A stretch of DNA of 35,826 nucleotides from a virus. Each line of letters opens with the position of its first letter. The first letter of the stretch is position 1. Positions 21,519-30,112 of the stretch are shown one piece after another. The position numbers were made by a program, and so were the translations under genes. The DNA lies in IMG/VR virus record IMGVR_UViG_3300042888_002884, positions 1-35,826 of that record; one strand, written 5' to 3'. Below the pieces are notes generated by a model, which was not told the origin of the DNA, ran no database searches, and was given only the letters and a program-made list of their open reading frames with translations.

Positions 21519-21830
21519 TTATAATGAATAAATGCCTCCGCAACCGCAATTTTTTTCGTTCACATCTTTCCTGTTACCACAATCGCAATATAATAAGTTT
21601 TCCATAGCCATTTCACTTTCAAACAATCTGTCATAAGTAGCCGCACCATTGCGTGAATAGCCATTCCAACCCTTTAAATTGTTACTTAATTCGCTAATAT
21701 TCTTTTGAGCCTCAATAAAAGGGTTTGTTTTTTTAGGTTTAAACCAATCTTGTTTAGATAACCAATTTTGGTACCATTGAGGAGTTGAATCCAGTTCTTG
21801 TCCTTTGAATTTGCCAAATGTTAGTGTCAT
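21519..21830 (-). CDS. DUF3820-like protein with Cys-rich tail
   Basis: 103 residues from ATG 21828-21830 (MTLTFGKFKGQELDSTPQWY). The FGKFKGxxLxxxPxxYxxWL pattern matches DUF3820, the putative quorum-sensing-regulated virulence factor family, a short domain that in other genomes is associated with exonuclease-type proteins. The frame extends 13 codons upstream but that overlaps the end of the neighbouring gene. The C-terminus carries four Cys in a CDCG...CGCG arrangement (CDCGNRKDV and NCGCGGIYS) that could bind zinc. A phage-specific DNA-related role is possible but unproven. Confidence 0.7.
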   Translation of the reverse strand: MTLTFGKFKGQELDSTPQWYQNWLSKQDWFKPKKTNPFIEAQKNISELSNNLKGWNGYSRNGAATYDRLFESEMAMENLLYCDCGNRKDVNEKNCGCGGIYSL

Positions 21831-21840
21831 ATTGTTTTGT

Positions 21841-22059
21841 TTATTTGCTTTGCATTTTTTTAAACCCATCCCAATGTGCTAAAACTCTTTCATCGGCAAA
21901 TACTCGTCCATATTTACCTTTATTGGTAATCATATGTTTACCTGTTTTTTCACTAATCATCCACCACTGATACACCCCTAATTTGGCTACCACATACATT
22001 TCACATCCATTTCCTGATAACCATTTCAATCCTTCCGATTTAATTTCTTGAGTTGTCAT
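21841..22059 (-). CDS. Hypothetical small protein, 72 aa
   Basis: 72 residues starting MTTQEIKSEGLKWLSGNGCE. It contains VYQWWMISEKTGKHMITNKG and KYGRVFADERVLAHWDGFKK, so it is rich in Trp, Lys and Gly, which suggests a compact beta domain, but no family is recognised. The ATG is preceded by an A/T-rich leader, and the end lies ten bases from the DUF3820-like start, so the two form a pair. Confidence 0.6.
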   Translation of the reverse strand: MTTQEIKSEGLKWLSGNGCEMYVVAKLGVYQWWMISEKTGKHMITNKGKYGRVFADERVLAHWDGFKKMQSK

Positions 22060-22118
22060 TTTGTTTTTTGTTTATTGTGGTACAAATATAATAGAAAAAT
22101 CTATTCCACCAAAAAAAA

Positions 22119-23183
22119 TTAAAATAATTTCAAAAAATTATATAAACGCTTGTAATACTGTTCTTTTTTGTAGTCAGGTTCAGTCATTAAAGCACATAAA
22201 TAACAAAAATAAAATAATTTATCTATTAAAACTTCCCTATTTATAGGTCCTCCAGGGTATCTAAACTCAATATAATTATATTTCTTTAATCTTGTAATAT
22301 TTAAACCATATAATTTAAAGTAAGTTGGACTTTCATATCCCTCAGTATCTAATAATTTAAGTAAATATTCGTTGAAGTAATCCTCAACATCCTTTAGACT
22401 TTTTTTATTAACAGTGAATGTATCCCCATCTTCACTAACTTTATCAAATACCAATCTCTTAAATGATCCAGCGTATTTGGATTCAATCCTTTTTTCTATA
22501 CCCTTAAAAACGTAAGGAACTTTATATTTCGTTGTTGATGGATCGTCACTTAAAAATAATACACCTTTAAGAATGTTCCAATCTTTTCTTCCCTTAAATC
22601 CGATATTTATATGTAAACCTGTTTTTTGTGTAAACTTCCAATATGATTGGATATCAAAATCATCATAAAAGTCATTTATCATATCTATTGTTTCGGTAAC
22701 TGAACCCAAATAAGTTATCGGTGAAAACTCAATACCTCTATCTAATGAAGAATCTATTTCAAACTTCATTTTATCTGACCATTTTTCATAAAAATTAGGT
22801 AAATATTCCCTTACTTTCATTGAAAGATATGATAAACTCTCAACTGAATACTGCATTGAAATTGATCTTATTACATTAATAATTCTTTTTTCATTCCTAT
22901 TAGTATAAAGAGATGGGTTTAATAACTCATCATACGTGAAATCCTCATCATCTAATTCAATTTGATCTATTATATTATCAATAAAAACAGGACTAGCTCT
23001 TTTATCGTTTCTTAATTGGTTATGAACAGATTCTCTTATCTGTTTAATGACGGTTTCCTCATCCTCATCTTCAGGATTATATTTATCATCAGTTTCCAGT
23101 TCAAACTCAAGAGCTACTGTGAATTGATCATCTAATTCTTTAAGAAAATCAACATCTTTTTTATTATATTCTGTTAAAATCAT
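22119..23183 (-). CDS. Probable amidoligase (PF12224-type, COOH-NH2 ligase)
   Basis: 354 residues. The order of motifs fits the putative amidoligase family of the glutamine-synthetase-like superfamily: ALEFELE at 24-30 (G/A-x-E-x-E), EIDSSLDRGIEFSP at 142-155 (D-x-S-x-x-x-G-x-E), KTGLHINIGFK at 187-197 (x-x-G-x-H-x-x-I/V), SFKRL at 240-244, and YIEFRYPGG at 304-312 (E-x-R). In that family the Glu residues and His coordinate metal and ATP, and Arg binds the substrate, to form an amide bond between a carboxylate and an amine. Substrates in phages are unknown: peptide modification of capsid or host cell wall, or small-molecule synthesis have been proposed for the family. The HAD-like gene starts upstream, with only three bases between the two coding regions. 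Confidence 0.7.
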   Translation of the reverse strand: MILTEYNKKDVDFLKELDDQFTVALEFELETDDKYNPEDEDEETVIKQIRESVHNQLRNDKRASPVFIDNIIDQIELDDEDFTYDELLNPSLYTNRNEKRIINVIRSISMQYSVESLSYLSMKVREYLPNFYEKWSDKMKFEIDSSLDRGIEFSPITYLGSVTETIDMINDFYDDFDIQSYWKFTQKTGLHINIGFKGRKDWNILKGVLFLSDDPSTTKYKVPYVFKGIEKRIESKYAGSFKRLVFDKVSEDGDTFTVNKKSLKDVEDYFNEYLLKLLDTEGYESPTYFKLYGLNITRLKKYNYIEFRYPGGPINREVLIDKLFYFCYLCALMTEPDYKKEQYYKRLYNFLKLF

Positions 23184-23186
23184 AAA

Positions 23187-24347
23187 TTAAATATATATAT
23201 CTGGATATTCATCAAGCATTGAAATTGTTATGGTTCTTTTATTTGTGTCAATATCTACAAAATCAACACCAGTTAAACGATTAAGTTTTTCTTTAACCAT
23301 TAAATATTGTTCAGGTGTAATATCACCAGTATATCTTGGACTATCTAACGATATTATTATCTCATAATATCCCTTATATTCACCCACCTTATAGTCAGCA
23401 TACTCAACAAAAACTTCTTCATATTCATCATATATTAAACCAGCATTCTCAATAGTAGATTTAATTTTTTTATGAATATTAGGGATATTTTTATATTTAC
23501 CCAAATGATTACTCTCACCTAATAAACCTTCAATAACCGTTTTTTTCACATTATCAGGATTTGAAGTGTCATAAATAACAAATGTCATACCAGGCTTTTC
23601 TCTCTTTAAAGATCTCATAAACTCTTCCATCGCCTTTACATTCTTCTTATCATCGTCTGAAAAACCAACACTTATCTCCAAATCACCCTTAGATTTCGGA
23701 TTCATAATCCTTATATCTTTAGCTTTAAGGTCTTTAGCGATATTTTCAATATAACTAATAAAATCCCTTGAAGCTATTTGTTTAGCCACTTCAGGTTTTT
23801 CAGCCCCACTCATTGAACCGAATTGTTTTTGAAACTCAGGTGATGAAACAGGGTAATATCTCTGTTCATTTAAATATTTTTCAACCAAATCACTAAATGG
23901 TAAATCACCATATAATTTTTTTAGGTTTTTCTTAAATGTTATTTTTTCATCAGGAGTTAATGCTGAATTAATAAATGCTCTTACACCCCTTTTTATCGTT
24001 TCTGGTGCGTGTCCCCTAGCTGTTATGATAGCAAAGTAGTTTACATACTTTAAAGCTTCTTTAAACTTCTTAAATGAAGGTGCTTTCTTATTATTCTCAA
24101 TAGCTTTTTTAGTGTCCTCAATAAAGGCATCTTCACCTCTTTTACCATAATCCTTAAAATCTTCAAAGGCATCATCTTTTACTATATATTCAGGGTTGTT
24201 TCTTAACTCGGCGAATTCACTAGTTGAAACATAAAACGGTTTATTACTCTTATACATCTTAATCTTTGTTGGTAGATTTAGTATATTATCATCCCAATCA
24301 AACTTATAAACCCTTAGTTTTTTACCCTCTAATACTAATTTTTTCAT
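23187..24347 (-). CDS. HAD-like phosphatase domain protein
   Basis: 386 residues. Motif I is YKFDWDDNIL (nucleophile Asp17, acid/base Asp19), motif II FAIITARGHAPETIKRG (Thr109), and the C-terminal acidic motif ISVGFSDDDKKNVKA (228-233). These are the landmarks of the HAD superfamily, which hydrolyses phosphate monoesters via an Asp-phosphate intermediate. The domain ends near residue 250; the following ~135 residues (with RYTGDITPEQYLMVKEKLNR and SMLDEYPDIYI) are an additional domain I do not recognise. The gene is upstream of the amidoligase gene and separated by only three bases, suggesting they act in one pathway, for example removing a phosphate from, or priming, an amidation substrate (inference). 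Confidence 0.75.
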   Translation of the reverse strand: MKKLVLEGKKLRVYKFDWDDNILNLPTKIKMYKSNKPFYVSTSEFAELRNNPEYIVKDDAFEDFKDYGKRGEDAFIEDTKKAIENNKKAPSFKKFKEALKYVNYFAIITARGHAPETIKRGVRAFINSALTPDEKITFKKNLKKLYGDLPFSDLVEKYLNEQRYYPVSSPEFQKQFGSMSGAEKPEVAKQIASRDFISYIENIAKDLKAKDIRIMNPKSKGDLEISVGFSDDDKKNVKAMEEFMRSLKREKPGMTFVIYDTSNPDNVKKTVIEGLLGESNHLGKYKNIPNIHKKIKSTIENAGLIYDEYEEVFVEYADYKVGEYKGYYEIIISLDSPRYTGDITPEQYLMVKEKLNRLTGVDFVDIDTNKRTITISMLDEYPDIYI

Positions 24348-24453
24348 ATTATATAAATATTACAATTTGTCAATTTTAAGCAAATATACAGATTATTACT
24401 TTTATATACAAGTTTTTTTTTAATATTTTGATTATTAATTAAATAAAACAAAA

Positions 24454-24483
24454 AAAAGGGTGGATATTTCTACCCACCCTTTT
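24454..24483 (-). terminator. Rho-independent terminator after the sheath gene
   Basis: On the minus strand AAAAGGGTGG, a short loop, CCACCCTTTT then further T. It lies about 20 bases beyond the sheath stop codon; a 10-bp stem. Confidence 0.88.
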
Positions 24484-24501
24484 AATCGTATTCTTTATTG
24501 G

Positions 24502-27438
24502 TTAAATGTTATCGAATGAAGCCCCTTGAGGTGTAATAACGAATTGTAAATTAATTGTTTCCAAACTGCTCGTAGGTTTTAAGAAGATTTGACCGTTTAA
24601 TTGATTATTATCAATATCTTCAGGTGCGTTACTTAATTTAACTCTGAAATCTGTTAAACCTCTTTCTCTTCTAATACCATCTAAGATTGGATTTACTAAG
24701 TTCAAGAAGTCATTTCTAACTTGTTGATCGTTTGGTTGGAATAATAATCTTAAACCAACTGCTGCGATAAGCTTTCTTGTTTGTAGTAATAATCTTCTGA
24801 TGTTTAATCTATCAAGAACGGAGTCTCTGATTTGTAAGTTTCTATTACCCCAAATAACCGGTCCAACACCTCTAAAAGTAGCAATTGGATTAACTCTACC
24901 AGGATACAATGTATCTCTATCAGTTTGAGAAAGTTTTCTTCTTGGTTTTGATACCACTAAACCTCTTTCAGTACCTGCTATAGCAAACCACTCATAAGAT
25001 ATGTTATCAGTTAAAGCTAAGTTTCTCACAACTTCCGCTGTTGGAGATATCCATACTTTAGAATTATTTTCAGTATCATTATAAAGAACAAATGGATAGT
25101 AAACTGCAGTATAGTTAGAATCAATACCAACTTCGTCTAATAAATCAACAACTTCTTGTGGTGATTTCCAATTGTTAGTATCGGCAGAATCGCTAGCAAA
25201 CATATTAATATCTGGAATAGTTGGGATATAAATACTATCAGCCCTATCATTTTCCACCATATCAATTGTATATTCTACAAGTGATGAGTTACTTTCAATA
25301 TCTATACCAGGAGTTACCAATACATTAATATCGGCATCTTCAGGGTTTGAATATTTATCAATACCAGCTTTATAAGCGTAGTAATCAGAATTACCAAGAG
25401 CACTAAATCCTTCATTAGTATAAGTGGTTTGTCCAATTCTATAACTATCACCGTTAGTTCTATAAGGTCTATAAATATCCCACCCATCAAAACCACCAGA
25501 AGGTGCTACTGTGAACTTTCTACTTAATAAACTAGAATATGGTGTTCCTGCTGTACCTGCTTCACTTTGGAATGGTGCAACACCTACATCAAATGTGGTT
25601 ATTCCTGAAATACCACCGATAGATGCGTTTGTAGCTCCTGAATCCATATGGAAACCATTAGTATTAACTGTTGAAGCGACATTTCCTTTATATTGGAAGA
25701 AATCACTATCATAACTCCAAAAATTACTATCAGAAATACCTAAGAAAGATTTTCTAATATTATCACCACTTGAAATTATTGGTGAAATACCTGCTGGTGG
25801 ATTTGTGATTTGTTCACCCGCTGTAAAGTATTTAGTTTTGTATTCAATTTTAGGACTAACTACTCCTGAACCATAAGATCTAATAGTGTAACCCATAAAA
25901 CCTGCTGGAATTGCATTTGATGGAGCATCAATAGCAAAATCAATCATAATATATTTAGATCTCAAATCGTATTTACCATCAATAGTACCAACTTTTTTAC
26001 CAACGTAAGTTAATTGACTTTCATCCATTGAACATCTTACATATTTTTCTAAAATAACTGGATTAGCATCTGTATCATTAAAATCTCTAACAATTAAATC
26101 AAACTCTTTTCTTTCTAAATTGATATTTTGAATTGAAATCTTAACTAAAGTATTTGCTGCGCCACCATCGGAAATTGTAATAACTCTAAATAATTTAAAT
26201 ACATTATTACCTCTTAATTCTGATACGAAATAAGGTGTTGCTGGTGTAGACCATTGTTCTTTAAAATTACTCATATCAACACCTGTTGATGGAGAATTAA
26301 CTAATAAAGTAGGTTTCAAACCTCTAATATAACCATTCAAATAACCATAGTTTAATATTTCAGGATAGATTTCCTCAACATATAAAGCACTTTGTTTTTC
26401 TTTTGGTTGTTTACCTAATACAAGTGGTAAATATTCTCTTTTAGTATCATCCATACTAACTGTATATGTGAAAGTTCCTGTGGTTGCAGTTCCTATTACT
26501 CTAAAAGTACCTTTAGGGTTTTGACTTATATTATCAACTAAAGATATGCTTGGATTACCAGTAACGACACGATTTAAAGTATTATTACTCCAATTAGCGT
26601 CACTTCTTAATGTTCCAACCACTAAATTATCCCAACCACTATAACCCGCAACTGATGCGTTTAAGTTAATGAAATTAGTAGTTCCACTATATACACCACC
26701 TGGATTTAATGTTAAACCGGTTACATATACACCATAAGTAATACCTGAAAAAGTATTTACTCCTGTTGATAAAAATAAATCATTAAGCCAAGTACTGTTA
26801 TTAACATCACTACCTAAAACATCAAGCATATTTGATGTTGTCACACCTGTAATTGACGATATTACCGTTGTCGTTAAATCACCATATTTAAATGATACTG
26901 TTGACGCTGATAAAGATCCAACTCTTGATGTGTATAAACTAACAACTGAACTAAAAAATTGATTAGTTGTTGCCGATACCACATTTTGATAAGGCAATAA
27001 AAACGATGGGAATGTAAATGTTAATGTACCACCAGTTGTTAATAAGAATGGTGCGTAAATATTTTCCGGACTTGCCAATGATATTGTTGAAAGATCTGGT
27101 TGTGCGATTGTATTAATAGACCACGCAGATCCTGCATCGTAACCACTTAAACCCAATACTCTTGTCATATACATTTGACTTGCTTGAGAAAGATATTCTC
27201 TTGCTATGTAATTACCCTCGTACTTACAGATTTGTGTGCCTGAAAATTTCTCAGGATTTGCCCCACCAAAGTAGGTAGTGAATTCATCGTAGTTTCTCAC
27301 TAGAATTGGTTCAAACGCCGGACCTCTTTGTGCCTCACCTACTATACCTAATGAACTAACACCTAAGCTCTGAGCCGCAAATGTTAAGTCAACTTCACTA
27401 GTATATACACCAGGTGATACGTTTATTTGTTCTGCCAT
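24502..27438 (-). CDS. Tail sheath protein (T4 gp18-like)
   Basis: 978 residues; T4 gp18 has 659. N-terminal MAEQINVSPGVYTSEVDLTF, then GEAQRGPAFEPILVRNYDEF is the conserved sheath start; the C-terminal ~250 residues include RRKLSQTDRDTLYPGRVNPI, RGVGPVIWGNRNLQ, LNIRRLLLQTRKLIAAVGLR, and RVKLSNAPEDIDNNQLNGQI, the conserved polymerising core. The sheath contracts to drive the tube into the cell. The extra ~320 residues form a middle, Gly/Thr/Ser-rich beta insertion (about residues 100-640) that would project outward. It is followed by a terminator and preceded by the small structural gene at 27503. Highly expressed late gene. Confidence 0.95.
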   Translation of the reverse strand: MAEQINVSPGVYTSEVDLTFAAQSLGVSSLGIVGEAQRGPAFEPILVRNYDEFTTYFGGANPEKFSGTQICKYEGNYIAREYLSQASQMYMTRVLGLSGYDAGSAWSINTIAQPDLSTISLASPENIYAPFLLTTGGTLTFTFPSFLLPYQNVVSATTNQFFSSVVSLYTSRVGSLSASTVSFKYGDLTTTVISSITGVTTSNMLDVLGSDVNNSTWLNDLFLSTGVNTFSGITYGVYVTGLTLNPGGVYSGTTNFINLNASVAGYSGWDNLVVGTLRSDANWSNNTLNRVVTGNPSISLVDNISQNPKGTFRVIGTATTGTFTYTVSMDDTKREYLPLVLGKQPKEKQSALYVEEIYPEILNYGYLNGYIRGLKPTLLVNSPSTGVDMSNFKEQWSTPATPYFVSELRGNNVFKLFRVITISDGGAANTLVKISIQNINLERKEFDLIVRDFNDTDANPVILEKYVRCSMDESQLTYVGKKVGTIDGKYDLRSKYIMIDFAIDAPSNAIPAGFMGYTIRSYGSGVVSPKIEYKTKYFTAGEQITNPPAGISPIISSGDNIRKSFLGISDSNFWSYDSDFFQYKGNVASTVNTNGFHMDSGATNASIGGISGITTFDVGVAPFQSEAGTAGTPYSSLLSRKFTVAPSGGFDGWDIYRPYRTNGDSYRIGQTTYTNEGFSALGNSDYYAYKAGIDKYSNPEDADINVLVTPGIDIESNSSLVEYTIDMVENDRADSIYIPTIPDINMFASDSADTNNWKSPQEVVDLLDEVGIDSNYTAVYYPFVLYNDTENNSKVWISPTAEVVRNLALTDNISYEWFAIAGTERGLVVSKPRRKLSQTDRDTLYPGRVNPIATFRGVGPVIWGNRNLQIRDSVLDRLNIRRLLLQTRKLIAAVGLRLLFQPNDQQVRNDFLNLVNPILDGIRRERGLTDFRVKLSNAPEDIDNNQLNGQIFLKPTSSLETINLQFVITPQGASFDNI

Positions 27439-27502
27439 ATTTTATTTTTTATATTTCTTATAATTTATTTACAATAAATAGTTATATATTTTAGAAATGT
27501 GA

Positions 27503-27970
27503 TTAAGTAACTATAATTCTTCCTGAAAATCTACCATCAGGGATTTCAATCACTCTAAACACTACATCACCTGATAAATTAACATTAATATTATCAGGCA
27601 TAACAGCATCATAACTATCAATAATTAGTTCTTCTAAAATATATGAAGGGTAAAACCCTTTCCTATGTAATGATGATAAATAAGATATTGAATAATAACC
27701 ATTAGTAGGTAATCCCCAATCTGTAGTTGAATTAAATAGTAATACAGACTTTGTTGCAGTTGCTGAGGTTAATGTTAATAATTTTTTATTAAGCTCATCA
27801 ATTGCATCTGTAACAAATACATTGGATGACCAACCTGTAACATATCCATTAAAATTACCTGATGATGGAACACCTAAAGGTATTTCATTACCATCTGGAA
27901 ATGTAACACCACTAATTATTACAAATTTACTTGGTAAAACACTAATATTTTGTTTAAACGTATTATTCAT
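27503..27970 (-). CDS. Small structural protein next to the sheath gene
   Basis: 155 residues starting MNNTFKQNISVLPSKFVIIS. A segment VFVTDAIDELNKKLLTLTSA resembles the helix found at the end of phage structural domains; the rest is beta-rich with Asn/Ser/Thr (NINVNLSGDVVFRVIEIPDG). Its start overlaps the stop of the gp15-like gene as TAATG at base 27970, and it is 64 bases upstream of the sheath gene, so it is likely a tail-terminus or sheath-associated component. Family not recognised. Confidence 0.6.
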   Translation of the reverse strand: MNNTFKQNISVLPSKFVIISGVTFPDGNEIPLGVPSSGNFNGYVTGWSSNVFVTDAIDELNKKLLTLTSATATKSVLLFNSTTDWGLPTNGYYSISYLSSLHRKGFYPSYILEELIIDSYDAVMPDNINVNLSGDVVFRVIEIPDGRFSGRIIVT

Positions 27971-29331
27971 TATCCATTTATCGTTATTATACTATTATTA
28001 AATATTTGAATAATGCTTAAATTACTAGGTTGTAATAAATCTGGTCTTATTATTGTTACTTTTATTGTATCATTAGCATCTACCGATACCGGTAAAGTTA
28101 CTAAATTATTATTTTTATAAACACTATATGATGTTATATCACTCTTAACATTTGTTACTTCTTTTAATACACCTGGATATACATTAGTAAAACTTAGTTC
28201 TGTTGTGCCTGGTTCATATAATAACTCATATATTGTTTTCTTTTCAAAGAAATAACCTACTAACGATGTATCTACATCACTTATAAAGTTTTCAGCACCT
28301 AAATTAGCGTTATAAGTCCCCAATAAAGTAACAGAACTATTTATATTTGAATTAGTTTGTAAAACTACAATTTCCACAATATCACCTTGAACCAAATTAA
28401 ATGTTGGGCTTACCGATACGTTATTCTTTTTTAATTCATAAAAACTTGTATTATCTGAAACTACACCATTTATTGTATATTCACCATCAACCACAAACGA
28501 TACATTCAAGGGAGAATCCACAAAAAAATCAATGAATATTTCTAAATGTCCATCATTAAATCTGTTTACACTTACATTTTGTGTTTTTTTCGTTTTTCTT
28601 TGTCCTAGAAATTTATAATTTGTTAATACTCTACTAACTGCTGGTTTTATAACAAACTCTTCTTCATCTAAAAGAAATCCGTGTAAATTAAAGTTATATT
28701 TTTGAACGTAAAATCTTTTCTTATTTATATCACTTATTTCGTGTTCATCATCCACACCTTCTAATGTTATTGGAATATAATGTCCATTTACATCAGTATA
28801 TGCTTGATTTGATGAGAATTCGGTTAATACAATTTTATTAAACTCATTTAATTCTCTTAATCTGGTTGAAAATAATCTAACATCATATGTTACATCAACA
28901 TAGATAGGTTGTGGTATTTCATATACATCATAACCATTTCTATTACCATTCCATACCGGAACTTTTAAAACTGATTTTTTATACAAATAAGGAATATTAT
29001 ATTTCATATTATCAGACAATACAACATCTGTATTTCTAACAATAGTTATAAATGGCATTTGAACATTCTTATATTTATCGGAGAATTGCCAAGTCTTAGT
29101 AAACTCATTCCAATTCTGAATGGATAAAAATAAAACAGGTACTTCTTTCCCATCAACATTTAAGGTTAGTTTTTTATTTGTGAAATCAACAAACCCCCTA
29201 TCTAAATCTTCGTGAAGAACTCCTTTAGGTAGAAAACTTTCGTTTTGTCTTATCCTTTCAATTAGTGAAACTCTTTCAGAGCTAAGTTGTTTTTTTAATT
29301 TAACTTCTATATTTTTTTTAGGTATAGCCAT
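27970..29331 (-). CDS. gp15-like tail sheath stabiliser, long paralogue with C-terminal extension
   Basis: 453 residues from ATG 29329-29331 (MAIPKKNIEVKLKKQ); the frame could begin two codons earlier at a TTG. The first ~250 residues are closely similar to the next gene: FLPKGVLHEDLDRGFVDF, NWNEFTKTWQFSDKYKNVQM, PVWNGNRNGYDVYEIPQP, NGHYIPITLEGV. The segment with YDVRLFSTRLRELNEFNKIV resembles the T4 gp15 core (ELSIFTRYEDDMFQIVEQIL type). gp15 caps and stabilises the contracted or extended sheath at the head-proximal end. The extra ~200 C-terminal residues are beta-rich (LEIFIDFFVDSPLNVSFVVD) and resemble tandem Ig-like domains. Family call to gp15 is tentative; the duplication is directly visible. 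Confidence 0.6.
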   Translation of the reverse strand: MAIPKKNIEVKLKKQLSSERVSLIERIRQNESFLPKGVLHEDLDRGFVDFTNKKLTLNVDGKEVPVLFLSIQNWNEFTKTWQFSDKYKNVQMPFITIVRNTDVVLSDNMKYNIPYLYKKSVLKVPVWNGNRNGYDVYEIPQPIYVDVTYDVRLFSTRLRELNEFNKIVLTEFSSNQAYTDVNGHYIPITLEGVDDEHEISDINKKRFYVQKYNFNLHGFLLDEEEFVIKPAVSRVLTNYKFLGQRKTKKTQNVSVNRFNDGHLEIFIDFFVDSPLNVSFVVDGEYTINGVVSDNTSFYELKKNNVSVSPTFNLVQGDIVEIVVLQTNSNINSSVTLLGTYNANLGAENFISDVDTSLVGYFFEKKTIYELLYEPGTTELSFTNVYPGVLKEVTNVKSDITSYSVYKNNNLVTLPVSVDANDTIKVTIIRPDLLQPSNLSIIQIFNNSIITING

Positions 29332-29371
29332 TAACAATAAATATATAGTTTTTAGTTTAATTTAGTCCGAG

Positions 29372-30112
29372 TTAATCCATCAAAGACCCATTTACATTGA
29401 AACCTAATATCGTTCTATTAACCGCAGGTTTTATTATAAAATTATTTTCATCTAATAATAATCCCTCTTGAACTAATTTGTAAGTTTGTTTGTAAAACTT
29501 CTTACTCATCATATCTACTTGATTATCACTAGACACACCATCTAATTTTATCGGAATATAATGTCCATTTATCGTAGTATAAGCTTGATTAGATGAAAAT
29601 CTAGTTAACATAACTTTATTATACCTATTCAACTCTTTAATCCTTGTAGAAAATATTGTTACATCGTAACTTATATTTATCCTAACAGGTTGAGGTATTT
29701 CATATATATCATACCCATTTCTATTACCATTCCATACCGGAACCTTTAATAAATCTTTCTTGAATAGATAAGGAATATTATATTTCATCTGCTCATTTAA
29801 ATTAATATTCGTACTTCTTACAATTGTTATAAATGGCATTTGAACATTCTTATATTTATCAGCAAATTGCCAAGTCTTAGTAAACTCATTCCAATTCTGT
29901 AACGAAATAAATAAAACAGGAACTCCATTACCGTCAATATTTAATTTTAAATCATTATTAACGAAATCAACAAATCCCCTATCCAAATCTTCATGCAATA
30001 TTCCTTTAGGTAGAAAACTTTCATTTTCCCTAATACGATTAACCAAATGAACCCTTTCAGAGTTTAATTCTTTTTGACTAATAACATTTACATTTTTTTT
30101 AGGGATTGCCAT
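29372..30112 (-). CDS. gp15-like tail sheath stabiliser, short paralogue
   Basis: 246 residues, close to T4 gp15 (272). Shares MAIPKKN, FLPKGILHEDLDRGFVDF, NWNEFTKTWQFADKYKNVQM, KYNIPYLFKKDLLKVPVWNG and SSNQAYTTINGHYIPI with the neighbouring longer paralogue. It lacks the C-terminal Ig-like part. The first 14 bases overlap the end of the gene upstream (30099). Which of the two is the core stabiliser is unclear; the short one has the usual gp15 size, so the long one may be the derived copy. Both are placed directly upstream of the sheath gene, as expected for a tail block. Confidence 0.6.
   Translation of the reverse strand: MAIPKKNVNVISQKELNSERVHLVNRIRENESFLPKGILHEDLDRGFVDFVNNDLKLNIDGNGVPVLFISLQNWNEFTKTWQFADKYKNVQMPFITIVRSTNINLNEQMKYNIPYLFKKDLLKVPVWNGNRNGYDIYEIPQPVRINISYDVTIFSTRIKELNRYNKVMLTRFSSNQAYTTINGHYIPIKLDGVSSDNQVDMMSKKFYKQTYKLVQEGLLLDENNFIIKPAVNRTILGFNVNGSLMD

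Noticed and set aside
22061-22246. 61-aa plus-strand frame
   Set aside because: Overlaps the end of the amidoligase gene antisense; no protein-like features.
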